Positions 24,581 through 36,432 of a stretch of 64,000 bases of DNA are shown here, piece after piece. The notes beneath the pieces are model-generated. The model did not search any database, was not told the DNA's origin, and was given only the letters and a program-made list of their open reading frames with translations. The position numbers were made by a program, and so were the translations under genes. The stretch comes from Streptomyces himastatinicus ATCC 53653 (GTDB lineage Bacteria; Actinomycetota; Actinomycetes; Streptomycetales; Streptomycetaceae), in NCBI RefSeq assembly GCF_000158915.1, contig NZ_GG657754.1, forward strand, positions 8,736,414-8,800,413, written 5' to 3'. Within the stretch, counting starts at the first letter, position 1, and the number at the start of each line of letters is the position of its first letter.

Positions 24581-26986
24581 ATGTCATCCGTGGTGAACGA
24601 GGCTCTCGACACGGTGTACCTGGCCACGGTCACGATGGATTCGCACGGCGTCGTGACCGGGTGGAGCGAGGGCGCCCAGCGGCTGCTCGGCTACCGACCC
24701 GAGGAGATCGTGGGGCGAGCGGTGACCGAGCTGTGGGCCGGGGAGACCGCCGCCGAGGCGGTCGGGCGCTGCCTGGCCGGCCGGTCGAGGTGGAGCGGAC
24801 GGGCGGTGCTGTGCCACCGTGACGGCCATCGCGTGGAGGCGGAGACGCTGGCGCACCGCGTGGTGGCGGACGGCGGTGCCACCGGGTGGCTCCTGGTGTC
24901 CGCCGTCGCGCGGGAACCGCGTTCGCCCGAGGCCGACGCGGCTGTGAGGGCGTTCGCCCAGGCCCCGTGCGTGCTCGCGGTCTTCGGCACGGACCTGCGG
25001 CTGGTGCGGGCGAACGCCGAAATGGAGGCGGCGGCCGCCCTCACCGAGGATCGGATGCGCGGTATGCGCCTGGTCGAGCTCCTGTCGCACCCGGAGAGCG
25101 AGAAGACCGAGGAGGGCATGCGTCGCGTGCTGGAAAGCGGAGAACGGCAGGTCCTGGAGGCTTATCTGCGGGTGCCGGGGGAGAGCCGCGAGCACGCCTG
25201 GACGATCTCGCTCGCGCCGCTCAAGGACCGGACGGGCCGCGTGTACGGCGTGTGTTTCGCCGCGTACGACACGACCCGCCGGCACCAGGCCCAGGGGCGG
25301 TTGCTGCTGCTGAACGAGGCGGGGAAGCGCATCGGCTCCACCCTGGACATCGCGCACGTCGCCCATGAACTGGCCGACGTGGCCGTCCCCCGGGTCGCCG
25401 ATTTCGTCGGCGTCGACCTGCTCACCTTTCTCGACCAGGGTGAGGAACCCCCCTCGGGCCCGCTGGCCGGTCCCATCACCATGCGCCGGGCCGCCCATCG
25501 CTCCGTCCTCCCCGGAACCCCGGAGGCCGTGGTCGACGCGGGCGAACTGGACACCCACCCGGAGTCCTCACCGTCGGGCGAATGCCTGGCCGAGGGCCGG
25601 GCCGTCCTCTACCAGGTGACCGACGAGCTCATGGTCCGGTGGGGCGCCCTCGACCCGGTACGGGCCGCCAGGATCCGGGAGTACGGGATCCACTCGGAGC
25701 TGGTGGTGCCCATGCGTGCCCGCGGTGTCACCCTTGGCGTGGTGTTCTTCGCGCGCCACCGGACGCCGGTGCCCTTCGACGAGGACGACCTGCTGCTGGC
25801 CGAGGAGATCACGGCCCGAGCGGCCGTATGCGTGGACAATGCACGCCGCTACAAGCGCGAGCGCATGACGGCCAGGGCTCTGCAGCGCAATCTGCTGCCG
25901 CGGCGCCTGCCCGACCTGGCCGCGATGGAGGTCACCTCACGCTATCTGCCCTCGGAAGCCTGGGCCGGCGTGGGCGGCGACTGGTTCGACGTGATCCCGC
26001 TCTCCGGCGCTCGCGCCGCCCTGGTGGTCGGCGATACCGCGGGCCGCGGCGTCCAGACGTCCGCCACCATGGGGCGGCTGCGCAGCGCCATCCGCACCCT
26101 GGCCGATATCGATCTGCCGCCCGGCGAGCTGCTCACCCACCTCGACGATCTCGTGACCCGGCTGGCGGCCGAGGACGATCCCGAACCCCCCGAATCCCCC
26201 GAACCCCCCGGCGCCACCGGCGCCACCTGCCTGTACGCGGTCTACGACCCGGTCTCCCGCCACTGCACGCTCGCCAGCGCCGGCCACCCCCCGCCCGTCG
26301 TGGTCACCCCGGACGGCACCGCCGACATCCTCGACGTCCCCAACGGCCCGCCCCTCGGCCTCGGCACCCTGCCCTTCGAGGCGGTCGAGACCGAACTGTC
26401 CGAGGGCAGTGTCCTCGCCCTCTACACCGACGGCCTGGTCCAGGGCCGCGACCGCGCGATCGACGAGGGACTGGGGGCGCTGTGCGATGCCCTGGCCCAG
26501 CCGGGCCCGTCCCTGGACGCCCTCGGTGACACCGTCCTGCGGACTCTGCTCCCCGCCCGCCCCGAGGACGATGTCGCCCTGCTCCTCGCCCGCGCCCGGG
26601 CCCTCGGCCCCGACCGGGTCGCCACCTGGGAGATCCCTCCGGAACCCGCCGTCGTCTCCCGGGTCCGGCGGGAGGTCACCGCCCAGCTGATGGACTGGGG
26701 ATTGGAGAAGCTGGTCCTCACCACCGAGCTGGTCGTCAGCGAACTGGTCACCAATGCGATCCACTACGGTCACCCTCCCATCCGGCTGCGCCTGATCCGC
26801 GACCGCGCGCTCATCTGCGAGGTCCGCGACGCCAGCAGCACGGCACCGCGTCTGCGCCGGGCCCGCGCGCTCGACGAGGGTGGCCGTGGCCTCTTCCTGG
26901 TGGCCCGACTCGTCCAGCGCTGGGGCACTCGCCCGGAGGTCCATGGCAAGACCATCTGGGCCGAGCAGGATCTCTCCGACGACTGA
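24581..26986 (+). CDS. Multidomain PAS-PAS-GAF-PP2C-HATPase stress regulator
   Basis: The 801 residues comprise a PAS domain (about 12-110, ITGWSEGAQRLLGY-type: VVTGWSEGAQRLLGYRPEEIVG), a second PAS (about 125-235), and a GAF (about 245-425). A PP2C/SpoIIE phosphatase follows (about 440-655; VGGDWFDVIPL, GDTAGRGVQTSA, LALYTDGLVQGRD). A C-terminal RsbW-like HATPase_c completes it (about 665-795; ELVVSELVTNAIHYGHPP, GGRGLFLVARL). Combining phosphatase and anti-sigma-like kinase modules in one chain is common in Streptomyces. It could set a partner-switch in response to a small molecule bound by the sensors. It follows the smaller phosphatase by four bases, implying one transcript. Confidence 0.92.
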   Translation: MSSVVNEALDTVYLATVTMDSHGVVTGWSEGAQRLLGYRPEEIVGRAVTELWAGETAAEAVGRCLAGRSRWSGRAVLCHRDGHRVEAETLAHRVVADGGATGWLLVSAVAREPRSPEADAAVRAFAQAPCVLAVFGTDLRLVRANAEMEAAAALTEDRMRGMRLVELLSHPESEKTEEGMRRVLESGERQVLEAYLRVPGESREHAWTISLAPLKDRTGRVYGVCFAAYDTTRRHQAQGRLLLLNEAGKRIGSTLDIAHVAHELADVAVPRVADFVGVDLLTFLDQGEEPPSGPLAGPITMRRAAHRSVLPGTPEAVVDAGELDTHPESSPSGECLAEGRAVLYQVTDELMVRWGALDPVRAARIREYGIHSELVVPMRARGVTLGVVFFARHRTPVPFDEDDLLLAEEITARAAVCVDNARRYKRERMTARALQRNLLPRRLPDLAAMEVTSRYLPSEAWAGVGGDWFDVIPLSGARAALVVGDTAGRGVQTSATMGRLRSAIRTLADIDLPPGELLTHLDDLVTRLAAEDDPEPPESPEPPGATGATCLYAVYDPVSRHCTLASAGHPPPVVVTPDGTADILDVPNGPPLGLGTLPFEAVETELSEGSVLALYTDGLVQGRDRAIDEGLGALCDALAQPGPSLDALGDTVLRTLLPARPEDDVALLLARARALGPDRVATWEIPPEPAVVSRVRREVTAQLMDWGLEKLVLTTELVVSELVTNAIHYGHPPIRLRLIRDRALICEVRDASSTAPRLRRARALDEGGRGLFLVARLVQRWGTRPEVHGKTIWAEQDLSDD

Positions 26987-27064
26987 GCGGGGGCCGGGAG
27001 CTCCGCCCCAACAACCCGCCGCCATCGCGGGCGCATGCGTGTGGTGGTGAGAGAAGGAGCGATC

Positions 27065-27223
27065 ATGAAAGCAGCTGTATACGAACGACCACGGAACGTC
27101 GCGGTCGAGGAGAACCCCGACCCGGGCATCGGTCAGCGGCGAGCCGGTCTGCCCGGGTGTGGGTCGCCCGGATCGCGCCCGCTCGTACCTGTCCTCGGTG
27201 GCGGACTGGGGCGCCGAAATTAG
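27065..27223 (+). pseudogene. Zinc-dependent alcohol dehydrogenase N-terminal stub
   Basis: ATG 27065 behind GAGAAGGAG encodes MKAAVYERPRNVAVEENPDP, the start of glutathione-independent formaldehyde/alcohol dehydrogenases, then degenerates after about 24 residues. The ribosome site is good, so a short peptide may still be made. About 125 bases of apparently non-coding DNA separate it from dnaK. Confidence 0.6.
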
Positions 27224-27348
27224 GCCCCACGGGCGCAGGCGTTCATTGCCCCGCTTTGCCACTCTTGCGGGGTAGATCCCGTAATCCCGACCCCGTCGCC
27301 CGACCGGGCACAGGGGCGAAGATCGTGGCCGCCTCTGAAGGAGTTGCC

Positions 27349-29265
27349 ATGGCCAAGGCAGTCGGTATCGACCTGGGCACCACCAACTCGGTCATCGCCG
27401 CATGGGAAGGCGGTGAAGCCTCGGTCGTCCCCAATGCCGAAGGCAGCCGCACCACCCCGTCCGTCGTGGCGTTCACCGACACCGGTGAGCGGCTGGTGGG
27501 TCAGCTGGCCCGGCGCCAGGCGATCCTCAACCCCAAGGGAACCATTTACTCGGCCAAGCGCTTCATCGGCCGAAAGTTCGACGAGGTGTCGGACGAGGCC
27601 AAGGCGGTCGCCTATGACGTCGTCGAGGGCGAGCACGGCCTCGCGCGCTTCAAGGTGCGCGACAAGCTGCATTCGCCGGAGGAGATCAGCGCTCTGGTGC
27701 TGCGCAAGCTCGCCGACGACGCCGGGAAGCAGATGGGCGAACGGGTGACCGAGGCGGTCATCACGGTGCCCGCGTACTTCAACGACGCCCAGCGCAGCGC
27801 CACCAAGGACGCCGGTGAGATCGCGGGGCTGGAGGTGCTGCGGATCATCAACGAGCCGACCGCGGCGGCCCTCGCCTACGGCATGGACAAGAAGGAACAC
27901 GAGACGGTGCTCGTCTTCGACCTCGGCGGCGGCACCTTCGACGTGTCCATCCTGGACGTCGGGGACGGCGTGGTGGAGGTGCGCTCCACCGCGGGCGACA
28001 GCCATCTCGGCGGCGACGACCTCGACCGCCGCCTGGTCGACCACCTTGCCGACAAGTTCCAGCAGGACACCGGCATCGATCTGCGCCAGGACCCGCAGGC
28101 GCTGCAGCGGCTCTTCGAGGCTGCGGAGAAGGCCAAGGTGGAGCTGAGCTCGGTGACCCAGACGCAGGCCAATCTGCCGTTCATCACCGCCGATGCCTCC
28201 GGGCCCAAGCACCTGACCGAAACGATCATGCGGTCCACGTTCGAGCAGATCACCTCCGACCTGGTGGAGCGCTGCCTCGGCCCGGTCCAGCAGGCCATGG
28301 GGGACGCCAAGGTCAGCGAGAACGATATCGACGAGGTCATCCTCGTCGGTGGCTCCACCCGGATGCCGGCCGTCCAGACGCTGGTGCGCCGGCTGACCGG
28401 CGGCAAGGAGCCCAATATGAGCGTGAACCCCGACGAGGTCGTGGCGCTGGGCGCCGCGATCCAGGCCGGGGTGCTCAAGGGTGACGTCAAGGATGTGCTG
28501 CTGCTGGACGTCACCCCGCTCTCGCTGGGCGTCGAGACCCGCGGTGGCGTGATGACGAAGATCATCGACCGGAACACCACCATTCCGGTGCGCCGCACCG
28601 AGACCTTCTCCACGGCCGAGGACAACCAGCAGGCCGTCGACATCGTGATCCTCCAGGGCGAGCGCGAGCGGGCCGCCGACAACCGGGTGCTCGGCCGCTT
28701 CCAGCTGACCGGTATCCGCCCGGCGCCGCGTGGCGAACCGCAGGTCGAGGTCACCTTCGACATCGACGCCAACGGCATCCTCAACGTCACCGCCCGGGAC
28801 CGGGACACCGGCAAGGAGCAGTCCGTCGTGATCAGCGAGACCGGAAACCTCGACCGCGGCGAGGTCGAGCGCATGGTCCAGGAGGCCGAGCGCAACCGCG
28901 GCGAGGACCAGGCGCTGCGCGAGGCCGTGGACGCGCGCAACGAACTGGACGCCGTCGCCTACCAGGTCGAGAAGCGGTTGCAGGAACTGGGCGACGCCGT
29001 GCCCTCGCACGAGAAGTCGCGTGCCGAGATGCTGGTGACCGAGGCCCGCCAGGCCGTCAAGGACGAGGCCGGCGTGGACGAGGTCAGGCCGCGGATCTCC
29101 GAGCTCCAGCAGGTCTACGCCGGGCTGCAGGCCCACGGCGCGGAGGCCGCCGCGGGCGCGGGCGCGGCAGGCGGCGAGGCCGGCGGACCGCAGGGCGCCG
29201 GGCCGGGGCAAGCCGGTGAGGGCGCCGACGAAGACGTGATCGACGCCGAGTTCGACAAGGGCTGA
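27349..29265 (+). CDS. dnaK: DnaK (Hsp70), secondary copy
   Basis: A 638-residue chaperone starting at ATG 27349 after GAAGGAG. The nucleotide domain shows VGIDLGTTNSVIAAWEGG, VPAYFNDAQRSATKDAGEIA, VFDLGGGTFDVSILDVGDG and LVGGSTRMPAVQ. The substrate domain has LLLDVTPLSLGVETRGGVMT. A Gly/Ala-rich tail ends DEDVIDAEFDKG. It binds unfolded peptides in an ATP cycle driven by the adjacent GrpE and DnaJ-like genes. No HspR-type HAIR or CIRCE box is visible upstream, so control may come from a stress sigma factor. Confidence 0.96.
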   Translation: MAKAVGIDLGTTNSVIAAWEGGEASVVPNAEGSRTTPSVVAFTDTGERLVGQLARRQAILNPKGTIYSAKRFIGRKFDEVSDEAKAVAYDVVEGEHGLARFKVRDKLHSPEEISALVLRKLADDAGKQMGERVTEAVITVPAYFNDAQRSATKDAGEIAGLEVLRIINEPTAAALAYGMDKKEHETVLVFDLGGGTFDVSILDVGDGVVEVRSTAGDSHLGGDDLDRRLVDHLADKFQQDTGIDLRQDPQALQRLFEAAEKAKVELSSVTQTQANLPFITADASGPKHLTETIMRSTFEQITSDLVERCLGPVQQAMGDAKVSENDIDEVILVGGSTRMPAVQTLVRRLTGGKEPNMSVNPDEVVALGAAIQAGVLKGDVKDVLLLDVTPLSLGVETRGGVMTKIIDRNTTIPVRRTETFSTAEDNQQAVDIVILQGERERAADNRVLGRFQLTGIRPAPRGEPQVEVTFDIDANGILNVTARDRDTGKEQSVVISETGNLDRGEVERMVQEAERNRGEDQALREAVDARNELDAVAYQVEKRLQELGDAVPSHEKSRAEMLVTEARQAVKDEAGVDEVRPRISELQQVYAGLQAHGAEAAAGAGAAGGEAGGPQGAGPGQAGEGADEDVIDAEFDKG

Positions 29266-29275
29266 GGCGGCAAAC

Positions 29276-29869
29276 GTGTCCAACCAACCCCAGGAGCGCG
29301 AACCGGTGCCGGAGGGCGCCGCACCGGAGCCCGGGCAGGATCTGCCCGCTCCCGAGCGGGAGCAGGCGCAGCCGCCCCAGGAGCCCGGCCCGGATGCGGC
29401 CGGGGGGCCCGCCCCGCCCACCGGCGAACGGGCCGAGCACGAGGCGGCCCTGGCGGAGCTCGAGGACAAGTGGAAGCGGGCCCTGGCCGATCTGGACAAT
29501 CTGCGCAAGCGCCACACCAGGGAGCTGGAGCGGGAGCGGGCCGCCGAGCGGGCCCGCACCGCCTCGGCGCTGCTGCCCGTCATCGACAACCTCGAACTCG
29601 CCCTCTCTCACGCCGGATCCGACCCCGACGCGATCGTGGAGGGCATCAAGGCCGTGCACGACCAGGCCGTGGGCACCCTCGCCCGGCTCGGCTACGAGCG
29701 GGAGGCCGAGACCGGTGTGCCGTTCGACCCGGCCCGGCACGAGGTGGTGGGCGTGATCGAGGACGCCGACGCGGAACCGGGGACGGTGGTCCAGGTGCTG
29801 CGCCCCGGCTACGGGAAGGACGACAAACAGCTGAGGCCGGTAGCCGTCGCCGTCGCCAAACGGGAGTGA
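29276..29869 (+). CDS. grpE: GrpE nucleotide exchange factor
   Basis: The 197-residue protein starts at GTG 29276, ten bases after dnaK. It has an acidic, proline-rich disordered N-terminus, a long coiled coil (LAELEDKWKRALADLDNLRK, about 58-90) and the beta-wing domain with LLPVIDNLELALSHA and the hallmark GVPFDPARHEVVGVIEDADA. It exchanges ADP for ATP on DnaK. Confidence 0.95.
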   Translation: MSNQPQEREPVPEGAAPEPGQDLPAPEREQAQPPQEPGPDAAGGPAPPTGERAEHEAALAELEDKWKRALADLDNLRKRHTRELERERAAERARTASALLPVIDNLELALSHAGSDPDAIVEGIKAVHDQAVGTLARLGYEREAETGVPFDPARHEVVGVIEDADAEPGTVVQVLRPGYGKDDKQLRPVAVAVAKRE

Positions 29870-29875
29870 CCTGCC

Positions 29876-30844
29876 ATGGCGCGGGACTTCTACGACGTAC
29901 TCGGGGTTTCCCGGGGCGCGAGCCAGGACGAGATCCAGCAGGCGTTCCGCAAGCTGGCCCGCAAGTACCACCCGGATGTGAACAAGGACCCCCGGGCCGA
30001 GGAGCGCTTCAAGGAGCTCAACGAGGCGTACGCCGCGCTCTCCGACCCGAAGGCCCGTGCCCGCTATGACCGGTTCGGCGAGGACTACCGCAAGATTCCC
30101 GAGGACTGGGAGGAGCGGGTCGGGGCCGGTGTCGGCGGCGGAGGCGGCGGATTCCGTGGCTGGACGACCTCCGGGGACGGGGACCGGGTCCGGTTCGTCC
30201 GTGGCTTCGGTGACGACGTCGGGGGTGGCGGAGTCGACTTCGAGGACCTGTTCGGCTCCTTCTTCGGCGGCGGCATGGGGGGCCGGGGCGGAGGCCGCGT
30301 GGACATCCCCGGCGCCGACCAGGAGGCCGAACTGCCGCTCACCGTCGAGGACGCGTACCACGGCGGCCGCCGCACCGTCACCCTGGCCGGACCCACGGGC
30401 CGGCGCACCTTCGAGGCCGACGTCCCGCCCGGCGTCGTGGACGGCCAGCGCATCCGGCTGGCCGGACAGGGCGGCCACGGCACCGGTGACGCCCCGGCGG
30501 GCGACCTGTATCTGCGGGTACGGATCCAGCCGCACCCGCGGTTCCGGCTGGACGGCCGTAACGTCCATGTCCACCTCCCGGTGGCTCCCTGGGAGGCCGC
30601 GCTCGGCGCGACCGTCCCCGTGCCCACCCCCGGTGGCACCGCCAAGGTGACGGTTCCCCCCGGCACCTCCAGCGGCCGCAAGCTGCGACTGCGCGGCGAG
30701 GGCATGCCCAACCCCGGCGGTCCGAACGGCCACCTCTACGCAGAGATCCGCATCATGGTGCCGCCCGAACTCACCGACCGCGAGCGGGAGCTGTTCGAAG
30801 CGCTCGCCGCCGCCTCCTCCTTCGATCCCAGGAGTGAGCGATGA
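29876..30844 (+). CDS. cbpA: CbpA-type DnaJ co-chaperone without zinc finger
   Basis: The 322 residues have an N-terminal J domain with FYDVLGVSRGASQDEIQQAF, RKLARKYHPDVNKD (HPD present) and DPKARARYDRFG. A glycine-rich region (about 80-145) follows, then two C-terminal peptide-binding domains (LTVEDAYHGGRRTVTLAGPT, HPRFRLDGRNVHVHLPVAPW). The four CxxCxGxG zinc repeats of DnaJ are absent, giving the CbpA subtype. The next gene encodes the CbpM modulator and overlaps its stop by four bases (ATGA). Confidence 0.93.
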   Translation: MARDFYDVLGVSRGASQDEIQQAFRKLARKYHPDVNKDPRAEERFKELNEAYAALSDPKARARYDRFGEDYRKIPEDWEERVGAGVGGGGGGFRGWTTSGDGDRVRFVRGFGDDVGGGGVDFEDLFGSFFGGGMGGRGGGRVDIPGADQEAELPLTVEDAYHGGRRTVTLAGPTGRRTFEADVPPGVVDGQRIRLAGQGGHGTGDAPAGDLYLRVRIQPHPRFRLDGRNVHVHLPVAPWEAALGATVPVPTPGGTAKVTVPPGTSSGRKLRLRGEGMPNPGGPNGHLYAEIRIMVPPELTDRERELFEALAAASSFDPRSER

Positions 30845-31199
30845 GCACGCACGCGAACACGACGCGGACGGACACGAGGTACGCACCCGTCCCGTCCATC
30901 CACTACGACCTGGTGCCCGCCCGCAGGCTCTCCTTGGAAACCGTGGCCCGTCGCACCGGGCTCCATCCCGACCTGGTGGCGAGGTTCGTCGCCCTCGGCC
31001 TCCTCGACGCCGAGCGTGATCACGCGGGGCGACTGGTGTTCGCCCCCTCCGCCCCGGCGGTGCTGGGCCGCATCGAGCGCCTGCACGCCGGAATGTGCCT
31101 GAACTACGCCTCCATCGGTCTGGTACTCGATCTGCTCGACCGCATTGACCGGCTCGAAGACGCACTGCGCCGCAGCGGCGCGAGGAGTGATCTACCGCC

Positions 31200-31209
<10 letters not shown>
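30841..31209 (+). CDS. cbpM: CbpM-like chaperone modulator (MerR-type)
   Basis: The 122-residue protein has a MerR-like helix-turn-helix core (LSLETVARRTGLHPDLVARF, about 30-50). The CbpM-typical helix SIGLVLDLLDRIDRLEDALR is at the C-terminus. CbpM binds the J domain of CbpA and inhibits it; a DNA-binding HspR would carry RYExxGL here instead of FVALGLLD. It overlaps cbpA by four bases and clpB by ten, so all three are coupled. Confidence 0.85.
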
Positions 31210-33863
<2,654 letters not shown>

Positions 33864-33869
33864 CCGGCC

Positions 33870-34334
33870 ATGCCGAACCCGACGATCAAAGCCCGGACCC
33901 TCAAGTGCCCCACCTGCGGACGTGTGAACAAGATCCCCGCGGCGGCCGAGGGCGCCCCCCGGTGCGGCAACTGCAAGTCAGCGCTGCCGTGGATCGTGGA
34001 CGCGGACGAGAACGACTTCGCCGAGGTCGCCGAGAAGGCGACGCCCCTCGTCGTCGTGGATCTGTGGGCGACTTGGTGCGGGCCCTGCCGGATGGTCAGC
34101 CCCGCACTTGAGCGGGTCGCCACGGAGCTGGCGGGCAAGGTCAAACTCGTCAAGGTCGACATCGACGGCAATCCGCACCTCGCCCAGCGGTTCGAGGTGC
34201 AGGCCGTGCCGACCCTGCTCATCCTGGACAAGGGGGAGCCGGTCGCCCGCCGCGCGGGTGCCGCCCCGGCGGGCACCCTGCGCTCGTGGGTCGAGCAGGT
34301 GATGGCGGGCCGGCAGGACAGCAAGAGAGGGTGA
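33870..34334 (+). CDS. trxA: Thioredoxin with N-terminal zinc ribbon (Trx2-type)
   Basis: The 154 residues start with a zinc ribbon (CPTC at 13-16 and CGNC at 32-35) followed by a thioredoxin fold with the active site WATWCGPCRM (Cys 70 and 73) and the cis-proline loop VQAVPTLLIL. Zinc-ribbon thioredoxins are redox- and zinc-responsive and can act as oxidative-stress chaperones. It starts six bases after clpB and so belongs to the chaperone transcript. The thioredoxin-reductase-like gene two positions downstream may be its partner, but that protein lacks the CxxC. Confidence 0.93.
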   Translation: MPNPTIKARTLKCPTCGRVNKIPAAAEGAPRCGNCKSALPWIVDADENDFAEVAEKATPLVVVDLWATWCGPCRMVSPALERVATELAGKVKLVKVDIDGNPHLAQRFEVQAVPTLLILDKGEPVARRAGAAPAGTLRSWVEQVMAGRQDSKRG

Positions 34335-34339
34335 CGTCC

Positions 34340-34603
34340 ATGGCCATCGAACCCGACCCGCACCTGTCCATGGTGCGCCCGGTCTCCCCGCGCAGCCCCG
34401 AGGGGTGCGAGGAGTGCCTGCGGCTGGGATCCCCATGGGTGCATCTGCGGCTCTGTCTGACCTGCGGCCACGTCGGTTGCTGCGACTCCTCACCGCTCAA
34501 GCACGCGCGCGCACACGCCTACGCCGAGCAGCATCCCATCGTGGAGCCCATGGAGCCGGGTGAGAGCTGGCGCTGGTGCTACGCCCACGAGGCGCCGGCC
34601 TGA
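34340..34603 (+). CDS. UBP-type zinc-finger protein
   Basis: The 87-residue protein from ATG 34340 is essentially one ZnF-UBP domain: EGCEECLRLGSPWVHLRLC, TCGHVGCCDSSPLKHARAH, EQHPIVEP. The Cys and His ligands of the ubiquitin-binding zinc finger are all present. Bacterial versions have no ubiquitin to bind; they probably recognise a C-terminal peptide or a partner. Its TGA overlaps the next start (TGATG), tying it to the cyclic-nucleotide-binding/reductase fusion, a pairing I have seen repeatedly in actinobacteria. Confidence 0.88.
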   Translation: MAIEPDPHLSMVRPVSPRSPEGCEECLRLGSPWVHLRLCLTCGHVGCCDSSPLKHARAHAYAEQHPIVEPMEPGESWRWCYAHEAPA

Positions 34604-36432
34604 TGGCAGGCGACGACCGGCCCCACGACGCCGCTCCCGACGAGGCGGTGTCGTTCGAGACCCCGGACCTGTACGGCGCCTACCCACGGCTGTCGCAAGC
34701 CCAGATCGCGTTCCTCGCCGAACACGGGGAGCGCTTTTCGACCGAGTCGGGCCAGGTGCTGGTCCGGGAGGGGGAGCGGTGCGCGGAGTTCCTGGTCATC
34801 CTCAGCGGCTCCATCGAGATCGTAGAGGCCCACGGCACCCCCGAGGAGCGGATCCTGAGGGTGCACGGGCCGGGGCGCTTCCTCGGCGAGCTGGGGCTCC
34901 TCCAGGGGCAGGTGGCCTTCTACACCGCCCGGGCCCGTGATCCCGGAGAAGTGCTGTCCCTTCCGATCGACTGGCTGCGGGTGCTGGTCGCCCGCGATCC
35001 GATCCTCGGCGACCTCATCCTCCGTGCCTATCTGGGCCGCCGCGCGCTGCTCGTCGGCGCCGGCGCGGGCTTCCGCATCATCGGCTCGCGCTACTCACCC
35101 GACACCCGGCGGCTGCGCGAGTTCGCGGCCCGCAACCGGCTGCCGCACCGCTGGATCGATCTGGAGTCGGACGAGGAGGCCGAGGCTTTGCTGCGCCGCT
35201 TCTCCGTCCCCCCGGAGGAGACACCGATCGTCATCTGGCGCGATCAGCGGGTGCTGCGCAACCCCAGCAACGCCGAACTGGCGCGGCTCATCGGTCTCTC
35301 CCCTCCGTCAGCCGAGGAGACCCGCAGCGATCTGATCATCATCGGCTCCGGACCCGCCGGGCTGGCGGCCGCCGTCTATGGCGCGTCCGAGGGACTGACC
35401 ACGGCCCTCCTGGATGCGATCGCCGCGGGCGGCCAGGCGAGCACGTCGTCCCTCATCGAGAACTACTTCGGCTTTCCGGCCGGGATCTCCGGTTCCGACC
35501 TCGCCGAACGGGGCGAGCTCCAGGCGCGCAAGTTCGGGGCCCAGGTGTGGGTTCCCGCGGAAGCGACCGCGCTCAAGCCCGAGGACGACGGCTACTACCG
35601 CGTCACCTTCGCCGACGGCGGCGATGTGGTGAGCCATACCGTCGTGCTGGCAACGGGGGCCCGGTACCGCAGGCTCGAAGTGCCCGGCATCGAACGGGTG
35701 GAGGGGGCGAGCGTCTACTATGCGGCGACCGTGTTCGAGGCGCAGCAGTGCAGGGCGGATCCGGTCGCTGTGGTCGGCGGCGGCAACTCCGCGGGCCAGG
35801 CCGTCCTCTTCCTCGCGCAGCGCGTCCCGCGCGTCCATCTGCTGATCCGGGGTCCGGACCTCGGCGCCAAGATGTCCCGTTACCTCGTCGACCAGATCGA
35901 ACGCCATCCACGGGTGCAGGTGCTGCTGAACAGCGAGGTGCGCGAGGTGGAGGGCGACGATGTCCTGCGGGCCATCGTGGTGGACAACAACCGCACGGGG
36001 GAGCGCCGCAAGCTGGTCGTACGCGCGATGTTCGTCTTCATCGGCACCCAGCCCCGCACGGCGTGGCTCGGCGACGTGGTCGCCTTGGACGACCGTGGTT
36101 TCGTGCGCACCGGCGCCCCGGCGCAGGCCCGCGCGAGTGGCACTGTCTGGGAGGGCCAGGGCCGTGCCTGTCTGGGGCTGGAGACCAGCCTGCCCGGGGT
36201 CTTCGCCGCGGGCGACGTACGCAGCGGCTCGGTCAAGCGGGTGGCCTCCGCCGCGGGTGAAGGGGCGATGGCCATCCATCAGGTCCATGAGCACCTCGGC
36301 CACACCACCGTCGACGTCGCGCGCCACCCCGATGACACACAAGCTCCGTCCGGCCGGTTCGCCGAGCCGGGCGGTGGTCACACAACAGATCCGCTACCCA
36401 CCAACCGACACGACCGGAGGGACGGACCATGA
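34603..36432 (+). CDS. Cyclic-nucleotide-binding domain fused to a thioredoxin-reductase-like flavoprotein
   Basis: The 609 residues run: cNMP-binding domain (about 25-140; VLVREGERCAEFLVILSGSI, GRFLGELGLLQGQ), a thioredoxin-like fold without CxxC (about 155-232; LPHRWIDLESDEEAEALLRR), then an FAD/NAD(P)H oxidoreductase (about 243-575). The last part has GSGPAGLAAAVYGASEGL, IENYFGFPAGISG, VVGGGNSAGQAVLFLAQ and GVFAAGDVRSGSVKRVA. The CATC active site of true thioredoxin reductases is replaced by ASVYYAATVF, so electrons cannot pass by the classical route. A disordered proline/histidine tail ends the chain. It may be a redox enzyme gated by a cyclic nucleotide. It is coupled to the zinc-finger gene upstream and hsp20 downstream. 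Confidence 0.88.
   Translation: MAGDDRPHDAAPDEAVSFETPDLYGAYPRLSQAQIAFLAEHGERFSTESGQVLVREGERCAEFLVILSGSIEIVEAHGTPEERILRVHGPGRFLGELGLLQGQVAFYTARARDPGEVLSLPIDWLRVLVARDPILGDLILRAYLGRRALLVGAGAGFRIIGSRYSPDTRRLREFAARNRLPHRWIDLESDEEAEALLRRFSVPPEETPIVIWRDQRVLRNPSNAELARLIGLSPPSAEETRSDLIIIGSGPAGLAAAVYGASEGLTTALLDAIAAGGQASTSSLIENYFGFPAGISGSDLAERGELQARKFGAQVWVPAEATALKPEDDGYYRVTFADGGDVVSHTVVLATGARYRRLEVPGIERVEGASVYYAATVFEAQQCRADPVAVVGGGNSAGQAVLFLAQRVPRVHLLIRGPDLGAKMSRYLVDQIERHPRVQVLLNSEVREVEGDDVLRAIVVDNNRTGERRKLVVRAMFVFIGTQPRTAWLGDVVALDDRGFVRTGAPAQARASGTVWEGQGRACLGLETSLPGVFAAGDVRSGSVKRVASAAGEGAMAIHQVHEHLGHTTVDVARHPDDTQAPSGRFAEPGGGHTTDPLPTNRHDRRDGP

Noticed and set aside
27224..27348. HspR (HAIR) or HrcA (CIRCE) operator before dnaK
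   Set aside because: Neither CTTGAGT-N7-ACTCAAG nor TTAGCACTC-N9-GAGTGCTAA is present; a CTTTGCCACTCTTGC stretch only superficially resembles HAIR.
27220..29589. A 789-residue frame antisense to dnaK, and similarly 31104-33821 antisense to clpB
   Set aside because: Both are low-complexity shadows of strongly conserved plus-strand genes, caused by GC-rich third positions.
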